From the NCBI GenBank assembly GCA_905221605.1, contig CAJNDS010002386.1:388943-452942 (forward strand): DNA of 64,000 nucleotides, written 5' to 3'. Every line of letters starts with the position of its first letter. The stretch's first letter is position 1. Below the pieces are notes generated by a model. That model was not told where the DNA came from. It did not search any database and was given only the letters and a program-made list of their open reading frames with translations. This document shows, in pieces, positions 22,792 to 32,902 of this stretch. This stretch comes from Symbiodinium natans. Its lineage: Eukaryota > Sar > Dinophyceae > Suessiales > Symbiodiniaceae. The translations under genes were made by a program, and so were the position numbers.

Positions 22792-23315
22792 ATGTCAGCC
22801 GATGAAGTTAATACAACTATTGAAGCAGATACAGAAGTAAAGAATGAAGAAGCGCCAGAAATAACTGTTGAACAACCAGCTGAAGCAGTTGAAAACAAAG
22901 TAGTGACACCAAAAGCAAAACCAAAGGCAACACCAAAACCGGAACCTAAAGAAGTATCCCCTGGTGATTTCCAAACTAGGGCAGAAAGGATTAAACATAA
23001 AAAAAAGTTAAATGTGAAGGCTGTGATGCTGTTTTGAATCTTAAAACTTACAGATGTACCCACAAATGTAAGGGCAAGTTAGAAGATAAGGAAATTAAAC
23101 CAAAGCCAAAAGCAAAAGTCAAAGCAGTAGCAGTAAAGCCACTGACCAATTCATCGCCAATAAATGATATTACCAATATTGAAGAAAGAATACAACAATA
23201 TCAACATCAACAACCAGTTCAAGCACCGCCAGAACCAAAACCATTTAGCATACAAGATTACTACAAACAATTAAGGCAAGACGCTGTTAATAGAAAAAAA
23301 AGCAGAGGTGGATAA
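22792..23315 (+). pseudogene. Pro/Lys-rich protein with C-x2-C/C-x3-C zinc module, frameshifted
   Basis: The first frame (22792-23037) is acidic, then rich in PKAKPK-type basic repeats. In the A-run at 22999-23006 the reading has to shift one base to continue as KCEGCDAVLNLKTYRCTHKCKG, a compact Cys4 zinc-binding candidate (23008-23070). A second basic tract and a helical end to 23313-23315 follow. The two frames plainly form one gene, broken by a homopolymer length change. It might be a DNA- or virion-associated protein. Programmed frameshifting on the A-run is possible but unsupported. Confidence 0.5.
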
Positions 23316-23398
23316 TCTTACTAAAAATATTTTTAAAGGTTGTCGTGCCAAAAAAAGATTTTAGTAAATAATAATAAAAATATCACTAGTAATATATA

Positions 23399-23734
23399 AT
23401 GATTTCGCCATACAAAAGACCTAAAATGAAAAAGAAAATGAGGGGAGCAATTCATGCAGTATTACCATTAAGTTATACTAGTTCAGGTTATTCACCGTTT
23501 GAATTCCATGATCCAACTTATTTACAGCATTTACGAGAAATGTTAAAATCACAAGAGACTAAAGAATTTACAAGAGCACAACGTGAGGCATTAATAGAAC
23601 AGTCAAAGCGTGATAATTACCGTCAAGAATTGTTAAGGCTTCAAAATGAAATTCCTAGATATTCTACAGGTCACCCAACAAAAGCACATTTAGAACAAAG
23701 AACTAAAGAACTTGAAAATTTAACTAAAATGTAA
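23399..23734 (+). CDS. Basic helical viral protein, unknown
   Basis: 111 codons, intact, behind AATATATA. The N-terminus is strongly basic (RPKMKKKMRG), followed by a short apolar stretch and two Arg/Glu/Gln-rich helices. It lies in the plus-strand run downstream of the penton gene, a region usually holding virion and core proteins. No family was recognised. Confidence 0.5.
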   Translation: MISPYKRPKMKKKMRGAIHAVLPLSYTSSGYSPFEFHDPTYLQHLREMLKSQETKEFTRAQREALIEQSKRDNYRQELLRLQNEIPRYSTGHPTKAHLEQRTKELENLTKM

Positions 23735-23763
23735 AAACTAAATTCTAATTTTAAATATATATT

Positions 23764-24748
23764 ATGATGAAACGATTAAGTCCTAATGCTTATGGATTAC
23801 GAAGGCAATTAGCTTATGAAGAAGTGGCGGGGATGCTTGATAATTCTAAATTATTTACCCCTTTACCAGAATACCCTTATACAGAATATAAAGATAGTTT
23901 TGAAGGTAGTTATTTTGATAATATAACTGAAAGAATAGATTTACTTAAAGACCAACAACAGAGAATTCTTGACAGGCAAATGACTGAAGCAATGTTAAGA
24001 AAAGAAGCAACAAGTAGAGGTGTTGATATTAATGTTTTAAGAGCACAAACAGCACCGACTTATTATGATATTGGAGATCAAGGACGGACTGAAGAAAGCG
24101 AAATGATGAGCGTAATGAGTTTTGGGAGACAAAGGGAAGGCATTGAAGAAAGGATGAGAGATTTTGAAGAACAAGAAGCAAGAGATAGAGAACAATCAAG
24201 GTCAAGCGTATCTAGAATAATTGGTGGAGGTTTGAATACAGCATTTCACGGATTAACAAGGCAATTTCTGGGATCAAGTGGATCAGCACCTGCTACTGGA
24301 TCAAGACTAGAAAGAGAAAGTGGAGTGGCAAGTGAATCAATACCCCCTGTAGAACCAAGATTAGAAGGGCAAAGTGGAGTAGCAAGTGAAACAGTGCAAC
24401 CTTCCCAACAAGAAGTCCAAGCAGTCGGCAGAACGAGAATGACAAGTGATTATTCAGAAAAAGATGCAGATGACTTACCTTTTGCACGAATTTCAGAATT
24501 CTTTAAATCAGTAATAAGAAATAATGAAGTATCTGAAAGGGGCAAAGAAATGTATTCTGAAATAGAAGAAGACAGAAGATTAAGCAGAAAGCCAAATAGT
24601 CAAACATTAGAACTCATAAGAAGTTTATTTAAAAAAATTTCAAGACACTGAAAAGATACCCAAACAAATGAGAAGAAATGTTTCAAGATATACTCAAGAT
24701 CTAATCACTCGTGGAGGTATGCGAAGTTCAGGAAGTAGAAGCACATAA
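23764..24748 (+). pseudogene. Charged viral protein with internal repeat, frameshifted at its end
   Basis: The open part (295 codons to 24651) is rich in Glu and Arg. It contains a tandem repeat, (R)LERESGVASESIPPVEPR then LEGQSGVASETVQPSQQE (24305-24415). It is followed, after a one-base shift in an A7 run near 24630, by DTEKIPKQMRRNVSRYTQDLI ending RSSGSRST at 24746-24748. The Arg/Ser end resembles that of the next gene, suggesting related nucleic-acid-binding tails. Function unknown. Confidence 0.45.
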
Positions 24749-24769
24749 AAATATCTAACATAAAAGAGT

Positions 24770-25479
24770 ATGTTTCACGCTAGATACAAAAAGAAACGGA
24801 TAGTGAAAGATGATGATGATTTATTACTGCCTCATTATTATAATCCTTATCATTCAGGATATTATAGAAGCCCGTTTAAATCTAGCAATTATTATTTTAG
24901 AGATGCTACAACACAAAAAGATTATCAAATACAGAATCACGATATATTTCCACATATGTATGATATTATTGATGCCCATGCCGATTTAATTAAAACTAAT
25001 CGTGAAAATAAAGGCGATGCGATTTTACAAACAATACAATATATGTTTAAGAAGAATCAAACCCCATACAGTTCAATAGCATCATCTAAAAAGAGTAGCA
25101 GTAGCAGTAGTAGCGATGACAGCAAACCTTCACCAAATCAACAATTACTAAATGATTTAGCAACCGTAGCAAGAATAGGAGGTAAAGCATTGTATTACGG
25201 TGGCAAAGGTGTTTATAGAGGAATTAAAGCAGGTGTGGATACTTATAATTGGTTAAACGAAGAAGAAGGTGAAGAAGTAAAACCACCTATGAATGAAGAA
25301 GTATTTAATAGAACTCAACGAATAGTAAGACGAGGGGCAAGTCGTAGCAGATCACCAGAAATTACTAGAAGAGAAAGAAGTAGAATGACGAAGAACCATC
25401 AGGCAGTAATGACGCTATGAGAATAATTAGAAGAGGAGCGCCACGAAGTCGCAGTAATACACCACCTAAAAGAAAGTAA
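24770..25479 (+). pseudogene. Viral protein with Arg/Ser-rich tail repeats, frameshifted
   Basis: The main frame (216 codons) has a Tyr-rich N-terminus (LLPHYYNPYHSGYY), a poly-Ser linker (25093-25120), and a Gly/Tyr segment GKALYYGGKGVYRGIKAG that could be membrane-active. The C-terminus carries RRGASRSRSPE. A one-base shift near 25395 restores EEPSGSNDAMRIIRRGAPRSRS and NTPPKRK, ending at 25479. So the motif RRGA-S/P-RSRS occurs twice. Such SR/basic tails suit DNA condensation or nuclear targeting in a capsid core. No family was recognised. Confidence 0.45.
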
Positions 25480-25513
25480 TCATAATAATATTAAACATCT
25501 AAATAATACTATT

Positions 25514-25611
25514 ATGACTGGAGCAGTTGCTGATGTAAATAAAAATACCCAAATTTGAATGTAAAATTAAGTATTAAAAGAATAGATTTTCATAGATCAC
25601 ATTAAACTGTC
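25514..25611 (+). pseudogene. Fragment of a small viral ORF
   Basis: ATG 25514 gives MTGAVADVNKNTQI and then a stop. The neighbouring frame continues NVKLSIKRIDFHRSH. It may be a short gene split by one frameshift, or chance. Confidence 0.2.
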
Positions 25612-25651
25612 TAAAATAGTATTAAAGAAATATTTTTATATAATATAAATA

Positions 25652-25975
25652 ATGACTGAAACAAATAAAACAGATATTGATGATGAAAATATTACAACAA
25701 GTGAAGAAGAAATAAGAATTAATTTAAGAAAGCAAATAAAAGAATTACGGCAACAATTGAAAGACCATTCAACATATAAGGATAAACTCCCAAAAGATCC
25801 AGAATATTTTAAAAAGTATCAAGCAAAATTATACAAAGAAAATTTATGTGAAAGAGTGCCGTGCGAATTATGCGGAAGATTACAAACATTGAAACATATG
25901 AAACATCATCAGGGGTTGCCAGTTTGTTTAAAAAATAGGAAAGTTCCTAATTTCATGTCTAAAACAATGTTTTAA
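25652..25975 (+). CDS. Small zinc-binding viral protein
   Basis: 107 codons, intact. An acidic N-terminus and a charged helix (residues 20-60) precede CERVPCELCGRLQTLKHMKHH and a later C (LPVC), giving CxxC...HxxxH...C spacing typical of a single zinc finger. TTAAAGAA (25623-25630) and TATAATATAAATA lie just upstream, a pairing shared with other genes of the element. Similar CELCG/H-x3-H fingers occur in viral GIY-YIG proteins and small regulators. A role in transcription or DNA binding is a guess. Confidence 0.5.
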   Translation: MTETNKTDIDDENITTSEEEIRINLRKQIKELRQQLKDHSTYKDKLPKDPEYFKKYQAKLYKENLCERVPCELCGRLQTLKHMKHHQGLPVCLKNRKVPNFMSKTMF

Positions 25976-26025
25976 AAATGTATTAAAGAATTATATTATA
26001 ATATTATATATATATATATATTATA

Positions 26026-26947
26026 CTGTTATCAACTGACTTTGGCGAGACTTTCAACTTTAATTTAAAACCATTCAAACTACAAAACAATATTAAATGT
26101 AAAGATATTATAAGTTTAAGTATCTTTAATACAATTAAATATGATAAAAATTTAAGCAGTGAAAATAAACATAAATTGAAATATTATTATGAAAATTTTA
26201 TTAAAAATAATGGTATTTATGAATATAAATTAGGTAAAGATGAATAATATAATTATGGCAGATTATCAGTAGAAGATAATAATGGATTACAAGATTTAGA
26301 AAGAAAAATAAGAAATTCAATTTTTCGAACTGGTGATAATAAAAGTTTTACTCATACTGATTTAGATATTCAAAATTCAGTTCCTACAATATTATATAAT
26401 TTTCTTTACAACAATAAAGCAGAAGTATTAGATTACGTGGAAAGCAGAATAGCGCGAGCACGACATGAAGCACCATACGAAAGCGATTTAGTAGCAAGTA
26501 GAATATTAAATACAGTTAAACCATATACAACCTTTAAAAAAGTTTTGTAACATATTTAACTGAATATATTCACAAACGAGAAGAAATATTTAATAAAGTT
26601 ATTAGTTATTATAATGTCAATAAAGAACAAGCAAAGAAGTTATTTATTAGTATATTAAACGGTGGAACTTATAACGGATGGTTCAAGCAAGTAAAACAGG
26701 CTGATAATATAAGGGATACTGACATAAAGAGTATTAGAAATTTCTTGTTAGTTTTGAAGATGAACAGAAAATGATTACAGACATTATAGAAGATAATCGG
26801 CATTTACAACATTTAAAAACTGGCATTACATCAGATAAACTAAATCAAATAACAAATTTAGAAACGAAAATTAATGATTTAAAAGAAGAAAATAAGAAAC
26901 GAGGTAGGGGTTTCCTTCCTCCCGACCTTCCTACTATACCTTTTTAA
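26026..26947 (+). pseudogene. Decayed replication protein, possibly TVpol-like
   Basis: No ATG remains at the 5' end, although the frame is open from 26026. After an in-frame TAA at 26245-26247 comes NYGRLSVEDNNGLQDLERKIRN, then HTDLDIQNSVPTILYNFL (about 26352-26405). In a shifted frame there follow VNKEQAKKLFISILNGG (about 26620-26665) and, after a second shift, a helical end to 26947. The GR...LQ...R-IR / D-DIxN-P-IL / K...LNGG order resembles the polymerase-like region of replication proteins in PLVs, virophages and relatives (the TVpol group), with D-x-DI as a possible catalytic strand. The helicase part expected in full-length members is not seen. The relic is non-functional. The family call is tentative. 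Confidence 0.45.
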
Positions 26948-27091
26948 AATTCAGGTAGCCAGTCACCACTCCACCACAGAATTATATAAGGTTATGGTTT
27001 ATAGTTTGTGGTGGCTCAAAAGTCGCCACAAAATATTTAATAATATGTTAAAAAGGTCTTAAAGAAATAATAACATATATTATTAATCAAA

Positions 27092-27433
27092 ATGGAAATT
27101 ATTAATAAATATTATGATGAATTAAATAAACTACTGAGAGGCAACGGCGAGAAATTAGCGGATATATTCGTAAAGAGAGCCCAACACAAACATTTATTAG
27201 AAAAGTATAATAATACATTAAATGAAAATGATAAAATATTTTTTGATAATCATATGACAGAAATTGAAGATGAATTTAATAAAATTAATAATGATATTGA
27301 TAATTTAAAAGATCTTATTAATGATTTAGAAGAATTTTTTAATATTGAACACGATGAAGATAGAATGAAAGCAATATTTCACGGCGATATAAATGATGAA
27401 GAAGAAGAAGATGATGAAGATGGAAGAAAATGA
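27092..27433 (+). CDS. Acidic coiled-coil viral protein
   Basis: 113 codons, intact, behind CTTAAAGAAATAATAACATATATTA. Nearly all helical, rich in Asn, Asp, Glu and Ile, ending in a run of Glu/Asp (DINDEEEEDDEDG). Its stop overlaps the start of the next small ORF. No family was recognised. Confidence 0.5.
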   Translation: MEIINKYYDELNKLLRGNGEKLADIFVKRAQHKHLLEKYNNTLNENDKIFFDNHMTEIEDEFNKINNDIDNLKDLINDLEEFFNIEHDEDRMKAIFHGDINDEEEEDDEDGRK

Positions 27434-27545
27434 TATTAATGGAAATATTAAAAATGAATGGGAACTAAAAATGTCGATGATGAGAGCAGAACACAAAGAA
27501 GAAGAAACAAGAAGCGAAACACCAAGCGAAGAATTAATAATTTAA
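27420..27545 (+). CDS. Short charged ORF overlapping the previous gene
   Basis: 41 codons starting at ATG 27420, overlapping the preceding gene by 14 bases in another frame. It encodes an acidic helix. It could be a genuine overlapping gene or the frameshifted tail of the upstream one. Confidence 0.3.
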   Translation: MEENDINGNIKNEWELKMSMMRAEHKEEETRSETPSEELII

Positions 27546-27626
27546 AATTATAAAATTATTTTTTGGAAAATTCCTTGATATATATATACAGGAAAAATAT
27601 TTTCTCGCCAAAATAATTTTCTTAAG

Positions 27627-27832
27627 TTTATTCAAAAATATTTAGGGCAAAATATTAAAATATTCAGGGCAAAATAGTTTTTTTATTACACTTATTCAAA
27701 AAATAATATTCTCGTGCGAAATTTTTTTTGATACTTATTGAAAAAATATTCAGGGCAAAAATATTAAAATATTCAGGGCAAAATAATTTTATTACACTTA
27801 TTGAAAAAAAATATTTCAGGCGAAATCAAAAA
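27627..27832 (+). repeat. Subterminal repeats at the right viral border
   Basis: The unit TTATT(C/G)AAAAATATT(C/T)AGGGC, followed by AAAATATTAAAATATTCAGGGC, occurs at about 27627 and 27744, and a shorter form at about 27800. A stretch TTTTATTACACTTATT links the copies. Repeats of this kind often lie near the ends of PLV and virophage genomes, and the host-like G-rich tract begins only about 45 bases further on. Confidence 0.7.
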
Positions 27833-27879
27833 TGGAAAAGGTGGAAAACTTTTTCTACTAATTTTTATTGATATATGAA

Positions 27880-28235
27880 CGGGTGATGGGCGGGTGGGCG
27901 TGTTGGGCGGGGGGGGGCGGGGGGCCGGGGCGGGTCCGGGCATGCATTGGAGCCCCTAAAACACTTCATTTCCAAGTAAAAGGTTAGGGGGGAGGTGGGG
28001 GGGCATGCACTGGAGGGGTGAGGGCGGGAAGGTGAAGGGGTGAGGGGGGGCGGGGTGGGTGGGCGGGGGGGAGCAAGGTAAAAGGTTGGGGGAAAAGGTG
28101 AAGGGGCGGAGGGGGTCGGGGGTGGGGCATGCCCTGAACCCAAGGTTGGGGGGTAAGGGGTGAGGGCGGGGGGGGGGGGGGGGGGGGGGGCGGGGGGGGG
28201 CGGCGGGGGGCGGGGGGGTCCGGCATGCACTGCAG
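27880..28235. repeat. G-rich low-complexity tract at the right viral border
   Basis: GGGTG/GGGCG-rich sequence including an uninterrupted run of about 22 G at 28169-28190. Proline-rich minus-strand and glycine-rich plus-strand ORFs here are artefacts. Composition changes abruptly from the AT-rich viral block at about 27875. Confidence 0.9.
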
Positions 28236-28447
28236 GCCCTCCCATTCCAGGCAAAAGAAGGGGGGCCGACTGCCTGTTCTCACAAGGCCTCGGCGGATTT
28301 GCCAAGCTCAATGTTTTAGCCTGCGCCTGTACCTGTGCCCGTCCTGTGCGTGCATGCGTGTGGGTGTATGTCCTATGTTCGTTGTTTGTGTGTGTCTGTG
28401 AGTCCGCGCAACACCCTGGTAGGTCTGCTAAAAGCACAAGAAGTGAG

Positions 28448-30431
28448 GCGCCCGGGGTTCCCACGGAGCGTGAACGCGAACCAATCTTGGCAATTGTTCC
28501 AACAATTTTTGAGCAAGGACTTCCAAACGATGCTACTCGATGATTTGGAAGAAGCAGACCCAAGAGAACAAGGGACTGTGATGCTCAACAGCCAACATGC
28601 CGCGGAGATGAGGAGGATTCAAAGAGCGAGTTCACGCACACAAAGTTTTGGAAACCGCATGTGGAGCTGGTCTGCGGCCACTTGGGAAGCCAAGGAGTCC
28701 TTCCTTTCGGCGTTCAATTTGAATGGCATGTTGCAGGAGAGGCAAGCTGCAAGAGATTCTAGATATGGCGACAGAAGCGAAACCTATCTGGATTCAATAC
28801 ATTCCTATGGAGTGGCCGATGGCAGTTTGCCCGGTGAGTTTCTTGCAGCTGATGTCGAGAGGGTGAGGTCCACGCGCCATCTCGCAATGGAAGCTGGAGT
28901 TTCGCAGGAGGCTTGGCAGAACATGGAGGACCAGGCGAACCAGGCCAACGAAAGCCAACAGAAGGGGCAAGAATCGAAGGACACTAATTCAAACTCAGAT
29001 CAAGACACCTCTTCTGCAGCGACATCTTTGCTGCGTCTTCTTGAAGCTTTTGTCCATGGCAAAAGAAGTACCCCTGCGCCTGATGACATCAGGATTCAGA
29101 TTGCTGAGCTTCACAACGACGACTTAAAGCGGAGTGCCACTCGCCGCGAGGAGCTCGAGGATCTCCGTGACGCCACTCGATTGAACCAAATGGAGGACGA
29201 GCTCGTTTATGATTACTTTGCGCAAACAGGGGCCTGGCTCCAGTCCTTGGGATTGCTCGACAACTTGACATCCATGTCTCCGCTTTATCCAGAGCTATAT
29301 CTGGCATTTCTAGGTCAGGCGAGGAGGCATCTGGACGAACTGGAGCAAGATGTGAGATACAAGTCTGGCACCTTGAACGACATGGATTTCGATGTCTTGG
29401 CCATGGATCTTGAGCGAGTGGCTTCCAACTTGACGCAATCAATTGTGACCCTCTTGTTCAACCAGTCTGCTCTCGACACGTTCGACACCGCCAAGGTCTT
29501 TATGGATGGTGCAGTAGTGAATCAGGCCATGGCTGCTTATGTCAAGCCAGACATTGTTTTGGATCAAGATGGCGGCCGTGATCGGCAGGGCTTGATGCGA
29601 GTTTACTGGACGCGAATCCAGATCCCATTTCGAGCGAAGGCTACTTGGACAGAAGAGGGCTTCGAGGAGGACTACGAGGCAAGCGTGGAGGCTCGCCGCT
29701 TGGCTCATGAATGGGCCTCGGTTGTGAAAGACATGCAAGATCGCCACACCAACTATTGGAAGGATGTCTCCATGGGCGACCCTTGGGAGATTCAGAAGTC
29801 TTTGGTCTCGGGATACATTTTCAGAATCCTGGACTCCAAGCAATCCTTGCTGAACAACACCATGGCGAGCTTGATTTACGTGAACATCCTGGTGGCAGGG
29901 TTCAGCTTCCTGTTCTTGGGCCCACGCCTGGGACTTCTGTTGGCTCCGTGCATCGCTTTGATGACCGTGGTCACCTTCGGCCTTTACGGCCTGCTTGGCT
30001 TCAAGATCAACCCGATCTTGTCCCTGTCCTTGCTCATTGCCTCGGGCACGACCATTGACTTCGTCCTTCACTTCCTCGTGGCGGCTGCAGCCTGCACGCC
30101 CGCCAATCCCAAGATCCACATCTCAGGCTCCCAGCGCTACATTGTCGCAATGAAGAGCGCGGGTGTTGGCATCTTTGCTTCCTACGTTACCACATTAGTG
30201 GGCATCACGCCCATGGCCTTCGCAAAGCTGAGTTCCATCCGCGCGCTCTTCATGTCGTATGTCATCAGCCTGAACGTCGGAGTCTTCTTTGGCCTGGTGT
30301 TCATCCCTCTGGTCTCCATCTACGTCTACGGCGTTGATCTTGCTCCACGAGGTACCAAAAAGAAAACCCAGAAGGCAAAGAGCTTCGAAGTGCAAGCCCC
30401 CGGCGCGCGTTTGGTCCAAAAAAGGGACTGA
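28448..30431 (+). CDS. Patched/NPC1/RND-type membrane protein, C-terminal exon
   Basis: About 660 codons without a stop from the inferred acceptor at 28446-28447. The first two-thirds are a hydrophilic helical loop, continuing the second extracytosolic loop of the upstream exon, with Asn-x-Ser/Thr sites. From about 29868 five helices follow: LIYVNILVAGFSFLFL, LGLLLAPCIALMTVVTFGLYG, ILSLSLLIASGTTIDFVLHF, an SAGVGIFASYVTTLVGITP region, and VISLNVGVFFGLVFIPLVSIYV. GTTIDFVLHF corresponds to the second GxxxD-type helix (TM10) of the RND fold. The tail is Lys-rich. Together with 2260-5441 it completes the canonical two-fold 12-helix architecture, although about 23 kb separates the parts. Confidence 0.85.
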
Positions 30432-30492
30432 GGAGCCGCAAGGCTGAGCCGATGACTAAAAGTAGTGATGGAGCAGGAGCGCTTTTTTTCAG

Positions 30493-30705
30493 TTCCCAAA
30501 GCCGGACGTGTCACCACGCAAAATCTTGCCAACACTGGGTATCCAGTATGGCTATACGACTGATCCACATGAATTGAAAGCATTCCAAGCATCTGCAAGA
30601 CGTGAAGAAAATGTGATGCGCTCAACCCTGCGAGAACCTGCTTCTGCAATGCCTGCCGATCTTGAGGCGCAAGCTTGTGATTTCCTTAGAACTTATGGTT
30701 CGTGA
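30493..30705 (+). CDS. Possible last exon of the Patched-like gene
   Basis: A polypyrimidine tract and AG (GCTTTTTTTCAG ending 30492) precede a frame of 70 codons (FPKPDVSPRKILPTLGIQYG...) that ends TYGS and TGA. It has no membrane helix and would form a cytosolic tail. If it is used, a donor before TGA 30429-30431 must skip that stop; I could not identify one with confidence. Confidence 0.4.
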   Translation, partial: FPKPDVSPRKILPTLGIQYGYTTDPHELKAFQASARREENVMRSTLREPASAMPADLEAQACDFLRTYGS

Positions 30706-32450
30706 TTGAGACTCCTCGGCTTTGAAGGTGCCACGTTTCTGTCTCAGCCACCAACAGACACGACAATATTGACATGTGGTGGTGTCATGTTGCGCATTAC
30801 TTGCTGCACTTTGTCTGCTGTGTTTCTGTCTGAGAGGAGATTGAGAGAATACGTACTACGATTATGATAAATAATGCCGCTGTGCGTTCTGTCTCTTGCC
30901 AAGCGTGTTGACGCCACCTGAAGAAGGGTTCGCATGAACATTCTGAAGTCATTTCAGAGCCATGGCCCAAGCTTGCTCAGGGTAGGCGGCCTGCCCGCGC
31001 TCTGTCGCCATGCCGAATACCTTTGTATGCTCTACTCTTGTGCACATGATCCAAGATGTTCTGTCTCGCCGTATGTGCGTTTGGCATGGGATCCTCCTCC
31101 AGCCAAAGACCCAGCCTCGCGCGGCGGCAAGCTCGCTAAGAACTGATGCCAGCAGAGAGATAGCTTAACCCAAGGGTCAGTCCAGCAATGACAGTGGTGA
31201 ACTTTGCTTCCTTCACAGACTGTTCTTCCTGAAGCTGGTCAACAGCTTGAGTTTGGGGTTCCAACCAACATGTTCAGCCCGTGCTCCCCCAGCCTGTGAG
31301 GACACATCATGCTGGGGAAGCCCATTGACGTTGAACAAATCGTCAGCCGAAACGCCGTAACCGGAAACAAGGGGACACCCGTCGCCCCCGTTGAGAACCA
31401 GATGATCAGAAGCTGCCGACCGTGTTGCTCTTGAAGCAGTTGTGTCTAATCGCGGCCTAAACATGATGGCGGCCTTCCGCTAAGTTGGCACAACAACCTT
31501 TGTGCTAGACAGGTCGCAAAAGGGCCGCCCGTCACCCCCCTTGGGCATGAAGCGGCTTCGGGCACACAGGCGTCAATGGGTCTCAGACGAAGTGGTTGTA
31601 CCACCCGACTCTTGTAAACAGAGGGAGGCAGGGTCTGAGGTCCTGATGTCTCGCTTTTCCTGCCTCCCACGGAAGGTGATCGTGTACGGCGCTTGCTTCT
31701 GCCGCTTCGGTGGTGCTTGACATAAGAGCAAGGTCTGGCATGGTCGGGCAAACCCTGAAACGCTTATTTATGGCAACCATAGCAGACACATAGCCCTCCA
31801 GAGGGACACCCAAAGCGACGCCACAGCGGCCATGGCGACACCCATTTAAGTATCTGACTTCAACACTTCGCCTCTCCGTAGCTTTTTGTTGGTGGCCTTC
31901 GGGCTTTGCACGCAAACCCCTGTAAAGCGATGGCCGAGAGGGGTGCTAAGATAGCCAGATGATCAGAAGCTGCCGACCGAAGCATGTGTTGCTTATGAAG
32001 CAGTTTTCTAGTCGCACTTGAAACATTTTTCAAGACCTCTCACACAATTTCACACAAGAAGCCATCTCAAGCACTTGACTGCGGGCTTGGAAGGTGCCAC
32101 GCCAAGCAGAAACAGGTACGGGGGAAGGCCGCTTATGCCCATAACCAGGCACGCAGGAGTCGATGCGGTCCCGCGACGACAATTACCCCGGACGAAGTGA
32201 TTGCCACAGGTGCCGCAGACGAAGTGGTTGTACCATCCCCAGGGTCTGGGGTCCTGATGTGCCAATATCCGTGCCCGTTTGTTGGTTGGCTTGGCTGGTT
32301 GGTCTTACGTGGCCAGCAGGACCGCCGATGCAGGGAAGTCCATTTTCCTTTCTTCGCCTGTGCATCCTGACGTTGGCCCAGTTGTCTGGCCATGTGAAAC
32401 GCCGCAGTGGCAGCGTTTCGTAGCTATTATGACGGCTTCCAGGGACGTCA

Positions 32451-32704
32451 GGCATTGGCAGCTCCATTTTCCAGCCCCCTAGTCAATGGCCCTAGTCCTA
32501 TTGGGGATATTGTACCTGCCTAAGTTACCCAAGCTCATGGGCAATGATCTGGACAAAGGCGGGGTGTTCCTCAGCAAGGAGACAGGAGGCAACATGTAAC
32601 ATCAACAAAGACCGAATGCCTATCAGGGAAGGCAAGCCCATCCACGAACTGTGTAGCGCAAAGACTACCTCCCAGCACTCCTCGTGGTTGCGCTGTGTCA
32701 GCCG
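32451..32704 (+). repeat. Local duplication, copy 1
   Basis: GGCATTGGCAGCTCCATTTT through GTTGCGCTGTGTCAGCCG, nearly identical to 32903-33139 with small indels (for example GGCGGGGTG present only here). Confidence 0.9.
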
Positions 32705-32902
32705 TGGCTTGACGGCCAGAACGACTTTGCGGCCTTTGCGTGTTCAGGCTGCCTGTGAGAGCCAGCGGGTTGCAGTTGGGCAGCAAAACCATCCAAAACC
32801 CTTGTAAAGCCACTGGGAACACTGAAAAGCGACGCCCCCCATTGCGCGACCTAGGCCCGACATCTAGGGTTTTGACGGTCGCTCATATTATGACAGCTCC
32901 CA

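Noticed and set aside
15429-27870. Terminal inverted repeats of a complete viral element
   Set aside because: No sequence at the left border matches the right-end repeats; the left end is truncated inside the ATPase gene.
27865-28563. Proline-rich minus-strand and glycine-rich plus-strand ORFs
   Set aside because: Created by the G-rich tract; no domain or natural start.
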